Numbered from the stretch's first letter, positions 18,249-27,900 are shown. The stretch is DNA of 64,000 nucleotides from Saprospiraceae bacterium (GCA_028282725.1 JANQHF010000036.1:1-64000); one strand, 5' to 3'. The notes: a model not told the origin generated them from the sequence alone. Program-made: numbers and translations.

Positions 18249-18378
18249 GCAAAACTGATAAACACCCTGTTATCCCGACCATAGTCGAGAGGAAGAAAAG
18301 CCTGCACTGAAAACTTGACTTGAATCACTGATGACCATTAAGTGAAATCTTAGGCAAGTTAAAGTGTGATGTTGACTA

Positions 18379-18410
18379 CCCACGGATCTTATCTGATCCG
18401 TGGGCTTTTT
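18379..18410 (+). terminator. Rho-independent terminator after the duplicated lipoprotein gene
   Basis: A perfect 10-bp stem, CCCACGGATC (18379-18388) with GATCCGTGGG (18395-18404), a 6-nt loop, then CTTTTT. It is the clearest terminator in the window and ends the transcript of the lipoprotein gene. The rest of 18249-18533 shows no gene. Confidence 0.85.
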
Positions 18411-18533
18411 CGTGGTACGATTTTCAGACGTACTACGAATTCGTGCATTGCCAGTGCCGCGAATTCTCATTTAATTGTCAAAGCAAGATTGTAATGATAT
18501 ATTGAGAAGCCTTAAAAATTAATATCAATCATA

Positions 18534-18896
18534 ATGAAATTTGTACATCTGGTCATCGCAATTCTCTTCTTGCTATTCGCCTACTGGCAATGGAATGATC
18601 CTGACTCTATCCTTTGGATCTTCTTGTATCTGATCGTGGCTGTTGTAGCATTTTCTGCTTATCGTGAACGCTACTACTTTGTTCCCTATTTAATCGTAAC
18701 CATCTTGACGTCAGTGGCAACATTTCTGTATATACCTGATGTTGCAGTTTGGGTTAAGGACGGTATGCCGAGTCTAACAGAATCAATGAAAGCTTCATCA
18801 CCATATATAGAGTTGGTGAGAGAATTTTTTGGCCTCTTTATTTCTCTCGTGGTAATGTGCTTTTATCTTGTCCGGGCAAAAAAGAAATCAACATGA
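18534..18896 (+). CDS. TMEM220-family small membrane protein
   Basis: 120 residues with four hydrophobic segments: about 3-19, 23-42, 48-66 and 93-113. The opening FLLFAYWQWNDPDSILWIFLY, with the WNDPD motif in the first loop, is diagnostic of the TMEM220 family, conserved from bacteria to animals but without a known activity. Charged residues flank the last helix (VRAKKKST). The stop overlaps the ATG of the following metalloprotease gene in an ATGA junction, so the two are translationally coupled. Confidence 0.8.
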   Translation: MKFVHLVIAILFLLFAYWQWNDPDSILWIFLYLIVAVVAFSAYRERYYFVPYLIVTILTSVATFLYIPDVAVWVKDGMPSLTESMKASSPYIELVREFFGLFISLVVMCFYLVRAKKKST

Positions 18897-21268
18897 GATG
18901 GTTATCGACATTTCTTATGGTATTAGGCGGAATGGTGGCTTATGGTCAACAATATTCCGGATTTTTTGATTTTAGTTGGAATGATACAACGGGTAAAATC
19001 ACGCTTGAGATCCCAATTGATCAGTTGAACGAGGAATTTCTCTATGTAAGTTCACTGTCTGCTGGAATAGGCTCAAATGACATCGGATTGGATCGGGGTC
19101 AATTGGGAGATGACAGGATTGTACAATTCGAAAAACATGGACCCAAGGTTCTTCTTGTTCAATTAAACCAGGACTACAGGGCCATTACTGATAATGATCT
19201 CGAACGGAAAGCAGTCAGGGAGGCCTTTGCACAGTCTGTATTATGGGGATTTAATGCCCTTAAATCATCTGATTCGGAAATTATTCGCATTGATCTCACG
19301 CCATTTCTGATACAAGATGTACACGGAGTAACCCAGAGACTGAAAAGAACCAATCAGGGAGCTTATAAATTAGACAAAAACAGAAGTGCAATCTGGTTGG
19401 ATCGAACCAGGTCTTTTCCGGACAATAGTGAGTTTGAAGCCCTGCTGACATTCACAGGTGAGAGTAAGGGACAATGGATAAGAAGTGTTGCTCCAAATGC
19501 CGATGCCGTGACCGTGAGGCAGCATCACAGTTTTATCAGATTACCCGATGATCAGTACAAGCCAAGACCATTTCACCCATATTCCGGTTATAACTCAATA
19601 TCTTATGCGGACTACGCCACACCCATTGAATCTCCCATTAGAAAAAGGCTGATTACCAGGCATAGGTTGGAAAAGAAGGATCCGAATGTTGCTGTTAGCG
19701 AAGCAGTAGAACCCATAATTTACTATATGGATCCGGGATGCCCTGAGCCAATCAAAGGTGCTCTGATGGAAGGTGCGAGATGGTGGGATCAAGCTTTCCG
19801 GTCAGCGGGCTATGCCCCGGGTACCTTTCAGGTTCGGGAATTACCGCCCGGAGCTGATATGCTTGACGTGAGGTACAACGTCATTCAATGGGTACACAGG
19901 AGTACGCGCGGTTGGTCTTATGGATCTTCCGTAAGGGATCCCCGTACAGGCGAGATCATAAAAGGTCATGTTTCTCTGGGATCATTGAGAGTTCGGCAAG
20001 ATTTTCTGATCGCCCAGGGTTTGCTGTCTCCCTATGGTGAAGATGATGACAATCATGACGCCATGAAGGAATTGGCATTGGCAAGATTACGCCAACTGTC
20101 CGCACACGAGGTGGGCCATACCATAGGTTTGTCGCACAATTTTGCTTCAAGTGTTAATGACAGGGCTTCCGTCATGGACTATCCTCATCCCTATATTGAA
20201 CTAACAACTTCGGGAAAGGTGGCTCTCGAAAAGTCCTATGACGACAAGATTGGAGAATGGGACAAGTTTACCATTCAATATGGCTACCAGGATTTTCCGG
20301 AAGATCAGGATGAAATGCAGGGTCTTCAGCAGTTAATTCTCGATACCCAGGGAAAGGGGTTTCATTTCATTTCTGACCGTGATGCAAGACCACAGGGCGG
20401 AGCGCACCCCGGTGCACATCTTTGGGACAATGGAGTAAATGCAGCAGAAGAACTCAATCGAATGATGACCCTTCGGAAAAATGCAATGCGCAGATTTGGG
20501 GAGTCTACTATTACTAAAGGGACTCCACTTTCCGAACTGGAAAAGGTGCTGGTGCCACTTTATCTTATGCATAGATATCAAATGGAAGCAGTCTCCAAGG
20601 TAATTGGAGGTCTGAACTACGAGTATTTTGTAAAGGGAGACGGTTATACACATACTGTTTCACCCGTAGAAGTGTCTGCGCAGGGATTTGCCATGAGATC
20701 CATCTTGAATACACTGAATGCACCTGAACTGGCCATTCCTCAACATATCGTCGATTTGATTCCTCCTCCTGCGCACGGTTTCAGACGGGACAGGGAAACG
20801 TTCAAGAGTCGCACCAACGTTGCCTTTGACGCTTTGGCACCTGCGGAATCATACAGTCATATGGTATTCAATATGTTGTTGAATTCTGATAGAATGGCAA
20901 GGATACATCGACATAATATTGCACACAATCACCCATTAAAACTGGATGAATATTTATGGACCATATCATCAGCCGTGTTTAGCCAACAGTCCGTGGATCT
21001 CTATTTTTCGGCCATTGAAAACGTGGTAAAATATGCTCTAACCAGTCATCTTCTGAAGAATTCATACGGCAAGGGAATCGATCCTTACATTGTGGCTGAA
21101 TCGCGTTCATGCCTTCAAAAGATCAGCGATACTTACCTATCAGAACAAAATAGTTTTAATGATTATTTGAAGTTTATGATCACCCAGGGACTGGAAGAAC
21201 CGGATGATATTGAGATTCCAGTTCTAAATTCGATGCCTCCGGGTTCGCCAATCGGGTGTGGTGGGTGA
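18893..21268 (+). CDS. Secreted zinc-dependent metalloprotease (DUF5117/DUF4953 type)
   Basis: About 791 residues from the ATG at 18893; a GTG/ATG-type extension from 18857 lies inside TMEM220 and is rejected. The signal peptide is MRWLSTFLMVLGGMVAYGQ. The N-terminal half (FDFSWNDTTGKITLEI, EFLYVSSLSAGIGSNDIGLDRGQ) is the DUF5117-type domain. At about residue 402 is the extended zinc motif HEVGHTIGLSH (HExxHxxGxxH), followed by the ASVMDYPHPY Met-turn, so metzincin geometry is intact. The C-terminal DUF4953-type region ends in GSPIGCGG. It is likely periplasmic or surface-exposed; the substrate is unknown. It is an active counterpart to the dead M43-like protein of the RHS cassette, but from a different family. 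Confidence 0.9.
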   Translation: MRWLSTFLMVLGGMVAYGQQYSGFFDFSWNDTTGKITLEIPIDQLNEEFLYVSSLSAGIGSNDIGLDRGQLGDDRIVQFEKHGPKVLLVQLNQDYRAITDNDLERKAVREAFAQSVLWGFNALKSSDSEIIRIDLTPFLIQDVHGVTQRLKRTNQGAYKLDKNRSAIWLDRTRSFPDNSEFEALLTFTGESKGQWIRSVAPNADAVTVRQHHSFIRLPDDQYKPRPFHPYSGYNSISYADYATPIESPIRKRLITRHRLEKKDPNVAVSEAVEPIIYYMDPGCPEPIKGALMEGARWWDQAFRSAGYAPGTFQVRELPPGADMLDVRYNVIQWVHRSTRGWSYGSSVRDPRTGEIIKGHVSLGSLRVRQDFLIAQGLLSPYGEDDDNHDAMKELALARLRQLSAHEVGHTIGLSHNFASSVNDRASVMDYPHPYIELTTSGKVALEKSYDDKIGEWDKFTIQYGYQDFPEDQDEMQGLQQLILDTQGKGFHFISDRDARPQGGAHPGAHLWDNGVNAAEELNRMMTLRKNAMRRFGESTITKGTPLSELEKVLVPLYLMHRYQMEAVSKVIGGLNYEYFVKGDGYTHTVSPVEVSAQGFAMRSILNTLNAPELAIPQHIVDLIPPPAHGFRRDRETFKSRTNVAFDALAPAESYSHMVFNMLLNSDRMARIHRHNIAHNHPLKLDEYLWTISSAVFSQQSVDLYFSAIENVVKYALTSHLLKNSYGKGIDPYIVAESRSCLQKISDTYLSEQNSFNDYLKFMITQGLEEPDDIEIPVLNSMPPGSPIGCGG

Positions 21269-21301
21269 ACTAGCTGAAGTAGAAAAGTTCTCTGCTTATG
21301 C

Positions 21302-21544
21302 TCATTGATTCAGGCTTGCCCCATATGTTTTCCATTCGCCATTTGAAGCCAGGTCATCATTTGTGAAGTACAATTGACCTGTTCGTACGTCCATACTGTA
21401 AAATGCTGTTCCATTGGCTCGCAGCTTGGATGGGAACGTCACGAATCGATCACCGGATGGCCGTTCACCATTTTGGCATAATATGCACATCGATACGGCA
21501 AACAGCAGGAAAAGTAAATCTGTTAGTAGGTGACTCATCATCAA
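21302..21544 (-). CDS. Small secreted protein, hypothetical
   Basis: 80 residues starting at the first of three consecutive ATG codons. A hydrophobic N-terminus (LLTDLLFLLFAVSMCILC) could be a signal peptide; the two Cys do not form a good lipobox. The mature part is polar, with a plausible beta pattern (RFVTFPSKLRANGTAFYSMD, GQLYFTNDDLASNGEWKTYG). I recognise no family. It converges on the metalloprotease gene with a 33-bp gap. The amino-acid composition looks coding, but the shortness and absence of homology knowledge keep confidence moderate. Confidence 0.5.
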   Translation of the reverse strand: MMMSHLLTDLLFLLFAVSMCILCQNGERPSGDRFVTFPSKLRANGTAFYSMDVRTGQLYFTNDDLASNGEWKTYGASLNQ

Positions 21545-21617
21545 ATCAAAAGATGTGATGAATATGGAATTTGTTCATCGGAAATAGGACAAGAGTCAAA
21601 TGTTAAATTTTGAACGA

Positions 21618-21785
21618 ATGCGTGACTTGCAAAAGAATTATTGGTCTAAAGTGCGCAACTCAATATGAAATATTTGGAAAGAAATCCTGAGATAAGGTAC
21701 GCTTAGGATTACAACTGCAAATTTGGCTGGCCTGGACAACTGGCCGGATATTGGCGGGTGCCCGGATCTCTATAAGGTACCCGCT
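21618..21785 (+). promoter_or_regulatory. Structured leader of ileS (candidate attenuator)
   Basis: The 341-bp gap before ileS holds ordered structures. Hairpin A: AATCCTGAG (21683-21691) pairs with CTTAGGATT (21702-21710), with one G-U. A short GGCC/GGCC hairpin follows at about 21729-21744. Hairpin C (21753-21785) ends in a T-run. The loop of A and the 3' arm of C share ATAAGGTAC, so the 5' arm of C might pair partially with either. Two tiny ORFs precede: 21618-21668 (16 codons, last sense codon ATA) and 21665-21706 (13 codons, containing ATA), overlapping at ATGA. No T-box core or specifier loop was recognised. Regulation by isoleucine supply is an inference. Confidence 0.45.
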
Positions 21786-21792
21786 CTTTTTC
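21753..21792 (+). terminator. Intrinsic terminator/attenuator in the ileS leader
   Basis: GGCGGGTGCC (21753-21762) pairs with GGTACCCGCT (21776-21785) through ten pairs including three G-U or wobble positions, with a 13-nt loop, then CTTTTTC. It sits about 100 nt upstream of the ileS ATG and 485 nt after the last plus-strand gene. It is therefore better placed to control ileS than to end the metalloprotease transcript. Confidence 0.6.
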
Positions 21793-21885
21793 AGATCTAT
21801 CGACGGATTGGAAAAGAAACACAATAAAAGTTCTGCATTGCACACCTCTTTACTAATTCGGATATTTGCGGGCTAATGTTTGATA

Positions 21886-24800
21886 ATGTCGAAGTATAAG
21901 GAGTATAAGCATCTGAATCTTCCCGGGATTGATAAGGAAGTGCTGGCCTTCTGGGCCCAGAATAATGTCTTTCAAAGATCTATCGAAGAGCGGTACAAAG
22001 AAGATTCGTTTGTCTTTTATGAAGGACCTCCATCTGCCAACGGTAAACCAGGCATTCATCATGTCATGGCACGAACGGTAAAGGATCTTTTCTGCCGTTA
22101 TCATACCATGAAAGGGAAACGAGTAGAGCGAAAAGGTGGATGGGATACTCACGGTCTTCCTGTGGAACTCAAAGTGGAAAAAGAATTGGGCATAACCAAG
22201 GACGATATTGGAGATAAAATAAGTATTGAAGACTATAACAGGGAATGCAGGGAGGCTGTGATGCGCTTCAAGGAATTGTGGGACGATCTCACATTAAAGA
22301 TGGGATATTGGGCAGATCTGGATGATCCGTACATAACATTCGAAAATAACTATATCGAGTCCGTATGGTGGCTCCTAAAGAGACTCCACGATCAAGGACT
22401 TTTATATAAAGGATATACCATTCAACCTTATTCTCCTGCTGCCGGGACCGGGTTGAGTTCACATGAGCTCAATATGCCGGGTGCATATAAAGATGTTAGT
22501 GATACCTCTGCCGTTGCTCAGTTTGAGTTGATCGAAGATGAGGTTTCCCGAAAGATATTTGAAGGAAATGCTGCCGGCGGACTTTATATCATCGCCTGGA
22601 CAACTACACCTTGGACCCTACCTTCCAATGTAGGTCTCGCAGTTGGTAAGAATATCATTTACGTTAAGATTGCAACCTATAATCCCTATACAAAACAACC
22701 CGTAAATATCATCCTGGCTGAAGATCTGCTTTCTAAGTGGTTTAAACCAGAACAGGGAGAGGCCGATTACGAATCATTTGATCCTACGGATAAACTCATC
22801 CCGTATCAAATTCTCGCGACGTATACCGGATCCGATTTAGAAGGGATCACCTATCAACAGCTTCTGCCTTATGTTCAACCTGATAATGGTGATGCATTCA
22901 AGGTAGTAATAGGTGATTTTGTTTCCACATCCGACGGTACCGGAATTGTCCATATTGCTCCGTCATTTGGTGCTGACGATATGAAAGTCGGCAAACAATA
23001 CGGCCTGGGATCACTAACGCTTGTCGATCGACAGGGAAAATTTGTTGATGAAATAACAGATTTTGCGGGAAGATATGTGAAGAATTACACAGATGATCCC
23101 GAATACAAGGATGTCAATGTCGACATTGCAATCAAGCTAAAACAGGAAAACAAAGCTTTTAACGTCCGGAAATATCAGCATAACTATCCGCACTGCTGGA
23201 GGACGGACAAGCCCATTTTGTATTATCCGCTCGATAGTTGGTTTATCAAGGCATCAGCCCGGAGGGAAAGGATGGTCGCATTGAATAACACGATCAACTG
23301 GAAGCCTGGTCATACAGGTATTAAGCGATTTGGCAATTGGCTGGAAAATCTACAGGACTGGAATCTCTCGCGCAGCAGGTATTGGGGAACACCATTACCG
23401 ATCTGGAGAACCGACGATGGACAGCAAGAGAAATGCATTGGAAGTGTAGCAGAATTACAAAAGGAAATCCACCAGGCAAACCAGCAACTCGAATTGTCCC
23501 AATCCGTTCCGGCGGACTTACACAAGCCCTATATCGATGACATTATTCTCGTTTCTGCGGACGGAAAAACTATGAAACGCGAAGCTGACCTCATCGATGT
23601 ATGGTTTGACTCCGGGGCGATGCCGTTCGCCCAATGGCATTATCCTATGGAAAATGAACAGGTCTTTGAAACCAACTTTCCCGCGGATTTTATCAGCGAA
23701 GGAGTAGATCAAACGAGAGGTTGGTTTTATTCCTTACATGCCATTGCAGCCTTGGTCATGGACAATGTGGCCTTTAAAAATGTGGTGAGTACGGGATTAG
23801 TCCTTGATAAGAATGGGGTCAAGATGTCTAAGAGATTGGGGAATGATGTCAATCCCTTTGAGACCCTGGACAAATACGGGGCTGATGCGACCAGGTGGTA
23901 TATGATGACGAATGCCCAGCCCTGGGACAATCTGAAATTTGACCTGGCCGGAGTGGAAGAAGTGCGAAGAAAGTTCTTTGGTACCTTGTATAATACCTAC
24001 TCCTTTTTTGCCTTGTATGCCAATATTGACGACTTTGCCTTTCAACAGGGGTATGTTCCAATAAATGAACGACCGGAAATTGATCGGTGGATTATTTCTT
24101 TACTCAATTCCCTGATCAAAGAGGTGGATCGCGATTATGGTGATTATGAACCGACCAATGCGGGTCGCGCTATCCAGTCATTTGTAGAAGATCATCTGTC
24201 AAACTGGTATGTGCGCTTATGTCGCAGAAGATTTTGGAAAGGAGATTATACAAAGGATAAAATTGCAGCATACCAGACGCTTTATGAATGCCTGGTGACG
24301 GTCTCTAAGCTGATGGCCCCGATCGCACCTTTTTTTGCAGATTGGTTGTATCGCAATTTAAATGATGTCTCTCAACAAGAGAAGCATGTCAGCGTGCATC
24401 TTGCCCTGATCCCTGAAGTAAATGGAGATGTGGTCAACAAATCGCTGGAAGAAAGAATGGACTATGCACAACGGATTTCTTCATTGGTGCTTTCCTTGCG
24501 CAAGAAGGAAAATATTCGAGTGCGACAGCCTCTTCAAAAGATCCTCTTACCCATTTTAAATCAAGGTTTCAAGGATCAGGTTCAACTGGTCGAAGATTTG
24601 ATCTTGTCTGAAGTAAACATAAAAGAAATTGATTATATCATCGAAACTACCGGTGTAATCAAGAAAAGAATCAAACCCAATTTCAAAACCCTGGGAAGAA
24701 AATTGGGAAAAGATATGAAGTCGGCTGCTCAAATAATCAATGCACTTGACCAGGAAGAAATTGCTCATATCGAGAAATCCGGAATGTATATATTGTTCGT

Positions 24801-25182
24801 GGGAGATACTCAATATGATCTGAACCTGGAGGATTTTGAAATAACAGCTGATGAAATTCCCGGTTGGCAGGTAGCAAGCGATGGCGACATAACAGTTGCC
24901 CTTGATGTAACTGTGACAGACATGCTCAAAAGGGAAGGAGTGGCAAGAGAATTGGTCAATAGAATTCAGAATATCAGAAAACAAAGAGACTTTGATGTCA
25001 CAGATCGAATCCAGGTTTCCATTAGCGATCACCAGCTGGTTCAGGATGCACTTGCTTCATTTAGTGATTATATCAAAGCTGAGGTGCTTGCAGATGAGCT
25101 CTCGATTTCAGGAAATGGCAGCGGAGAAGAGGTGGAACTCCTGGATGGAGTGATGATCAGGGTCGCTGCACAGAAAGTATGA
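21886..25182 (+). CDS. ileS: Isoleucyl-tRNA synthetase with GIHH signature
   Basis: About 1098 residues from the ATG at 21886; a TTG two codons upstream is unlikely. This class I synthetase charges tRNA-Ile with isoleucine in the cytoplasm. The start EGPPSANGKPGIHHVMARTV carries the nucleotide-binding signature at residues 56-59 as GIHH instead of HxGH. GWDTHGLPVE follows, then the long editing domain with TTPWTLPSNVGLAVG, the WFDSGAMPFAQWHY region and the KMSKR loop (NGVKMSKRLGND). The C-terminal part has the anticodon-binding helical region and an extra domain as in the longer, eukaryote-like IleRS2 form. Classical bacterial IleRS1 is about 940 residues with a C-terminal zinc finger, which is not evident here. 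A structured leader precedes the gene. Confidence 0.95.
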   Translation: MSKYKEYKHLNLPGIDKEVLAFWAQNNVFQRSIEERYKEDSFVFYEGPPSANGKPGIHHVMARTVKDLFCRYHTMKGKRVERKGGWDTHGLPVELKVEKELGITKDDIGDKISIEDYNRECREAVMRFKELWDDLTLKMGYWADLDDPYITFENNYIESVWWLLKRLHDQGLLYKGYTIQPYSPAAGTGLSSHELNMPGAYKDVSDTSAVAQFELIEDEVSRKIFEGNAAGGLYIIAWTTTPWTLPSNVGLAVGKNIIYVKIATYNPYTKQPVNIILAEDLLSKWFKPEQGEADYESFDPTDKLIPYQILATYTGSDLEGITYQQLLPYVQPDNGDAFKVVIGDFVSTSDGTGIVHIAPSFGADDMKVGKQYGLGSLTLVDRQGKFVDEITDFAGRYVKNYTDDPEYKDVNVDIAIKLKQENKAFNVRKYQHNYPHCWRTDKPILYYPLDSWFIKASARRERMVALNNTINWKPGHTGIKRFGNWLENLQDWNLSRSRYWGTPLPIWRTDDGQQEKCIGSVAELQKEIHQANQQLELSQSVPADLHKPYIDDIILVSADGKTMKREADLIDVWFDSGAMPFAQWHYPMENEQVFETNFPADFISEGVDQTRGWFYSLHAIAALVMDNVAFKNVVSTGLVLDKNGVKMSKRLGNDVNPFETLDKYGADATRWYMMTNAQPWDNLKFDLAGVEEVRRKFFGTLYNTYSFFALYANIDDFAFQQGYVPINERPEIDRWIISLLNSLIKEVDRDYGDYEPTNAGRAIQSFVEDHLSNWYVRLCRRRFWKGDYTKDKIAAYQTLYECLVTVSKLMAPIAPFFADWLYRNLNDVSQQEKHVSVHLALIPEVNGDVVNKSLEERMDYAQRISSLVLSLRKKENIRVRQPLQKILLPILNQGFKDQVQLVEDLILSEVNIKEIDYIIETTGVIKKRIKPNFKTLGRKLGKDMKSAAQIINALDQEEIAHIEKSGMYILFVGDTQYDLNLEDFEITADEIPGWQVASDGDITVALDVTVTDMLKREGVARELVNRIQNIRKQRDFDVTDRIQVSISDHQLVQDALASFSDYIKAEVLADELSISGNGSGEEVELLDGVMIRVAAQKV

Positions 25183-25263
25183 CCTCGCTTTTCTTCCTTA
25201 GACTTTAACTTTTTCAACTTGTGCGTAGGTAGTACACCATGCACATGATTCTTGATAAAGGGC

Positions 25264-26148
25264 TTAACTCATCACCTTGCCCCACCACAATGCCCAAGCC
25301 TTTCCGCTATCTGTGATCATATTCTGCCAGTAATAGTTCTTTCGCGTCACCCACTTCCAGAGTGCTTTCAGGGGTCTGGTAAAGCAATTCTTCAGGGTAA
25401 CCAGCATGCCCCTAATTGTGTATTGCTCCGGGAAGACCTCTTTGCCATCTCTGCCTGTCGCATAAGCGGACCGGATATGCCACCATATTTTCAGCTTGTG
25501 TGGAAGGACAGCATGGTCAATTTGTAATTGGGGATCATAGCCGACTTTATAATCTTTCTCCCTAAGCCTGATCTGAACTATATTTTCTGCTGCATATCCC
25601 AAATGCTTTCCTTTCAATCCAACATTCCAGGGAAAGCATCCTACGTCCAGAAGAGCTCTCCTTCGTATAAAAATATTACTACCCCAATTGAAATCCTCTT
25701 TCAGATAACCCCTGTCCGATCTTAAGACAGGTTTGGAACCAAAACTTTCATCCAGCCAATGTGGCCGTCCATATTTCCACCAGGATCGAATATGCCCGCC
25801 AAAACAGTCAAAATCTTCCCGATCGATAACATCAATCACTTGCCAAATGAACGAATCGGTTACCCTGGCATCGTCGTCCAGAAAACCCAGCCATTCTGCC
25901 CGGCTCGACATTGTTCCTTGATTTCTTGCCAGGCTAAGTCCGGGTTCAGCTTCCTGGATTATTTGAGCCTTGTCGATTTCACTGATCAGAATGCTCAGTT
26001 GATCACTCAAAGGTTGACTGTGGTTATTTACAACGATCAGGCCCCATTCAGCATGTACACTCCTTTGATTCATCAGAGAAGTAATACAATCGAGCATCTC
26101 TTTTTCACGATTAAATGTGCAAACGATGATGTCTAGTTTGCGAGCCAT
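25264..26148 (-). CDS. Family 2 glycosyltransferase
   Basis: 294 residues, GT-A fold. The N-terminus KLDIIVCTFNREKEMLDCI is the nucleotide-sugar strand and loop, LIVVNNHSQPLSD is the second strand, and EWLGFLDDDARVTDSF holds the DxD-type metal site (DDDA). Acceptor-side features include NWGSNIFIRRRALLDVG. A basic and aromatic C-terminus (KALWKWVTRKNYYWQN) may associate with the membrane. It starts 6 bp behind the SSS transporter on the same strand, probably co-transcribed, although a functional link is not obvious. Donor and acceptor are unknown; glycan or glycolipid assembly is the generic expectation. Confidence 0.9.
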   Translation of the reverse strand: MARKLDIIVCTFNREKEMLDCITSLMNQRSVHAEWGLIVVNNHSQPLSDQLSILISEIDKAQIIQEAEPGLSLARNQGTMSSRAEWLGFLDDDARVTDSFIWQVIDVIDREDFDCFGGHIRSWWKYGRPHWLDESFGSKPVLRSDRGYLKEDFNWGSNIFIRRRALLDVGCFPWNVGLKGKHLGYAAENIVQIRLREKDYKVGYDPQLQIDHAVLPHKLKIWWHIRSAYATGRDGKEVFPEQYTIRGMLVTLKNCFTRPLKALWKWVTRKNYYWQNMITDSGKAWALWWGKVMS

Positions 26149-26154
26149 TGATCA

Positions 26155-27900
26155 CTACCAAAATACTATATAAATTACCGCCAGGATAGCCGATACGGCT
26201 ATGGCAGAAATGTTGAATATGTTTTCTGTCTTAAACAGTTTTTGGTCAATGTCCATGGCTTTTTCATCATCGATTTTTTGTTCCGTCAGCAATATATAGA
26301 TGAGTACGATTGAAAGTACCAGAATAATAATTCCAAACCATTTGCTGACACCCGTGTCGAGACTCACGATCTTTAATCCGGAAGCCATGGAAATCATCGC
26401 CAAACCCCCAAGAAGGACGAGTCTGAAGAAAAGATCCTTTTCCGGCTTTGTCTTTTTGCTTTTGTGTTCAATCATTGACATGATCACCATGATAAAGGCA
26501 AGAAGGAGCACACTGAAACTCATCCTATCCAGAAAGGGTAGCCCTGGATACCATGTCTGCAATGCCCATGACAAAGGAATTGCTAAGACTACCACAACCA
26601 GGGCACTATTAGCCGTAGCTCTTTTCCAAAATAGACCGAACAGAAAGACAACCAGGATTCCGGGACTAATAAATCCAGTGTATTCCTGGATGTATTGAAA
26701 TACCTGGTCAAGGGTGCCTAAGGCGGGCGCGATGATGATACCTATCACCAGTGCAAGTGCAGAAGCAATTTTACCGATACGCACGAGCAATCGCTCGGAG
26801 GCTGTTTTATTAACCAAGGTTTTATAGATATCAAGAGTAAAAATAGTCGACGCACTATTGACCATAGAACTTATAGACGAACCGATTGCCGCCACTAAGG
26901 CTGCAAATACAATTCCTTTGAATCCTACTCCGACATGAGTACTGAGCACCCATGGGAATGCCTGGTCAGGTTTACTGATATCCGCTCCCAGCACAAATGC
27001 CGCTATTCCTGGTAGCACAACAATAAAAGGCATAAAAATCTTCAGGAATGCAGCAAATGCAACTCCCTTTTGTGCCTCAGGCAAGCTTTTCGCTGCCAGG
27101 GCCCGCTGGATGATATATTGATTGGTACCCCAATAGTATATGTTCGCAACCCACATACCCCCTACCAAAACACTGATTCCGGGTAATAAATCATACGAGG
27201 GATTAGAAGAGTCGAGTATGATGTCAAATTTTTCCGGAGCTTTCTCAAAAAGTCCATTTATCCCCGAAAAAAAGTTTCCGTCACCGACAGCAGAGATGAC
27301 CAGGTAACTGGCCATTGCACCTCCGATAACCAATACGACTACCTGGGCAACATCGGTCCAAACAACTGCTTTCAGCCCTCCGAAAATTGAAAAACTCGCA
27401 GAATAAACAGCCAGTCCCAAAATGCCATACATCAATGGAATGCCCAGTAATTGCTCGATTGCCAGGCCTCCGAGATAAAATACTGATGTGATATTAACGA
27501 AGACGTATAACATCAACCAGAAGAAAGCCAAACCGATTCTTACTCGGTTGTCATATCTCATTTCTAAGAATTGGGGCATGGTAAAGATGCCCTTGTTGAT
27601 AAAGACAGGTAAGAAAAATTTAGCCACCAGGATGAGTGTCAGTGCAGCCATGAGTTCATAGGCGGCTATGGCCACTCCCATGACAAAACCACTTCCATTC
27701 ATGCCGAGAATTTGCTCTGTAGAGATATTGGATGCGATCAATGATCCTCCTACAGCCCACCATGGAAGTGATTTGCTGGCAAGAAAATAGTCCTTAGAAG
27801 TTTCATTCCCACCTTTGCGTTGTGAAATCCAAATTCCAAAGCCTATTATGCAAAACAGGTAACCAAAAAATAGAGTGTAATCGATATTCGAAAAAGTCAT
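26155..27900 (-). CDS. Sodium:solute symporter (SSS family, SGLT-like)
   Basis: 581 residues with about 14 hydrophobic segments. The opening YTLFFGYLFCIIGFGIWIS and the loop ETSKDYFLASKSLPWWAVGG are diagnostic of sugar-type SSS transporters, as is SLIASNISTEQILGMNGSGF, which lines the Na+ site. NIYYWGTNQYIIQRALAAKS in the middle is the second family signature. The transporter takes up a sugar or sugar-like solute using the Na+ gradient in the inner membrane; the specificity cannot be read. It precedes the GT2 gene by 6 bp and diverges from the TonB-dependent receptor across 314 bp. Confidence 0.92.
   Translation of the reverse strand: MTFSNIDYTLFFGYLFCIIGFGIWISQRKGGNETSKDYFLASKSLPWWAVGGSLIASNISTEQILGMNGSGFVMGVAIAAYELMAALTLILVAKFFLPVFINKGIFTMPQFLEMRYDNRVRIGLAFFWLMLYVFVNITSVFYLGGLAIEQLLGIPLMYGILGLAVYSASFSIFGGLKAVVWTDVAQVVVLVIGGAMASYLVISAVGDGNFFSGINGLFEKAPEKFDIILDSSNPSYDLLPGISVLVGGMWVANIYYWGTNQYIIQRALAAKSLPEAQKGVAFAAFLKIFMPFIVVLPGIAAFVLGADISKPDQAFPWVLSTHVGVGFKGIVFAALVAAIGSSISSMVNSASTIFTLDIYKTLVNKTASERLLVRIGKIASALALVIGIIIAPALGTLDQVFQYIQEYTGFISPGILVVFLFGLFWKRATANSALVVVVLAIPLSWALQTWYPGLPFLDRMSFSVLLLAFIMVIMSMIEHKSKKTKPEKDLFFRLVLLGGLAMISMASGLKIVSLDTGVSKWFGIIILVLSIVLIYILLTEQKIDDEKAMDIDQKLFKTENIFNISAIAVSAILAVIYIVFW

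Noticed and set aside
18270..18470. 66-codon minus-strand ORF
   Set aside because: It crosses the strong plus-strand terminator; composition is not coding.
21618..21785. T-box riboswitch upstream of ileS
   Set aside because: No T-box core sequence, specifier loop or AG bulge could be found; only the final hairpin with T-run resembles one.
21660..21845. Minus-strand ORF of 61 codons in the ileS leader
   Set aside because: It mirrors the hairpins on the other strand and has no coding character.
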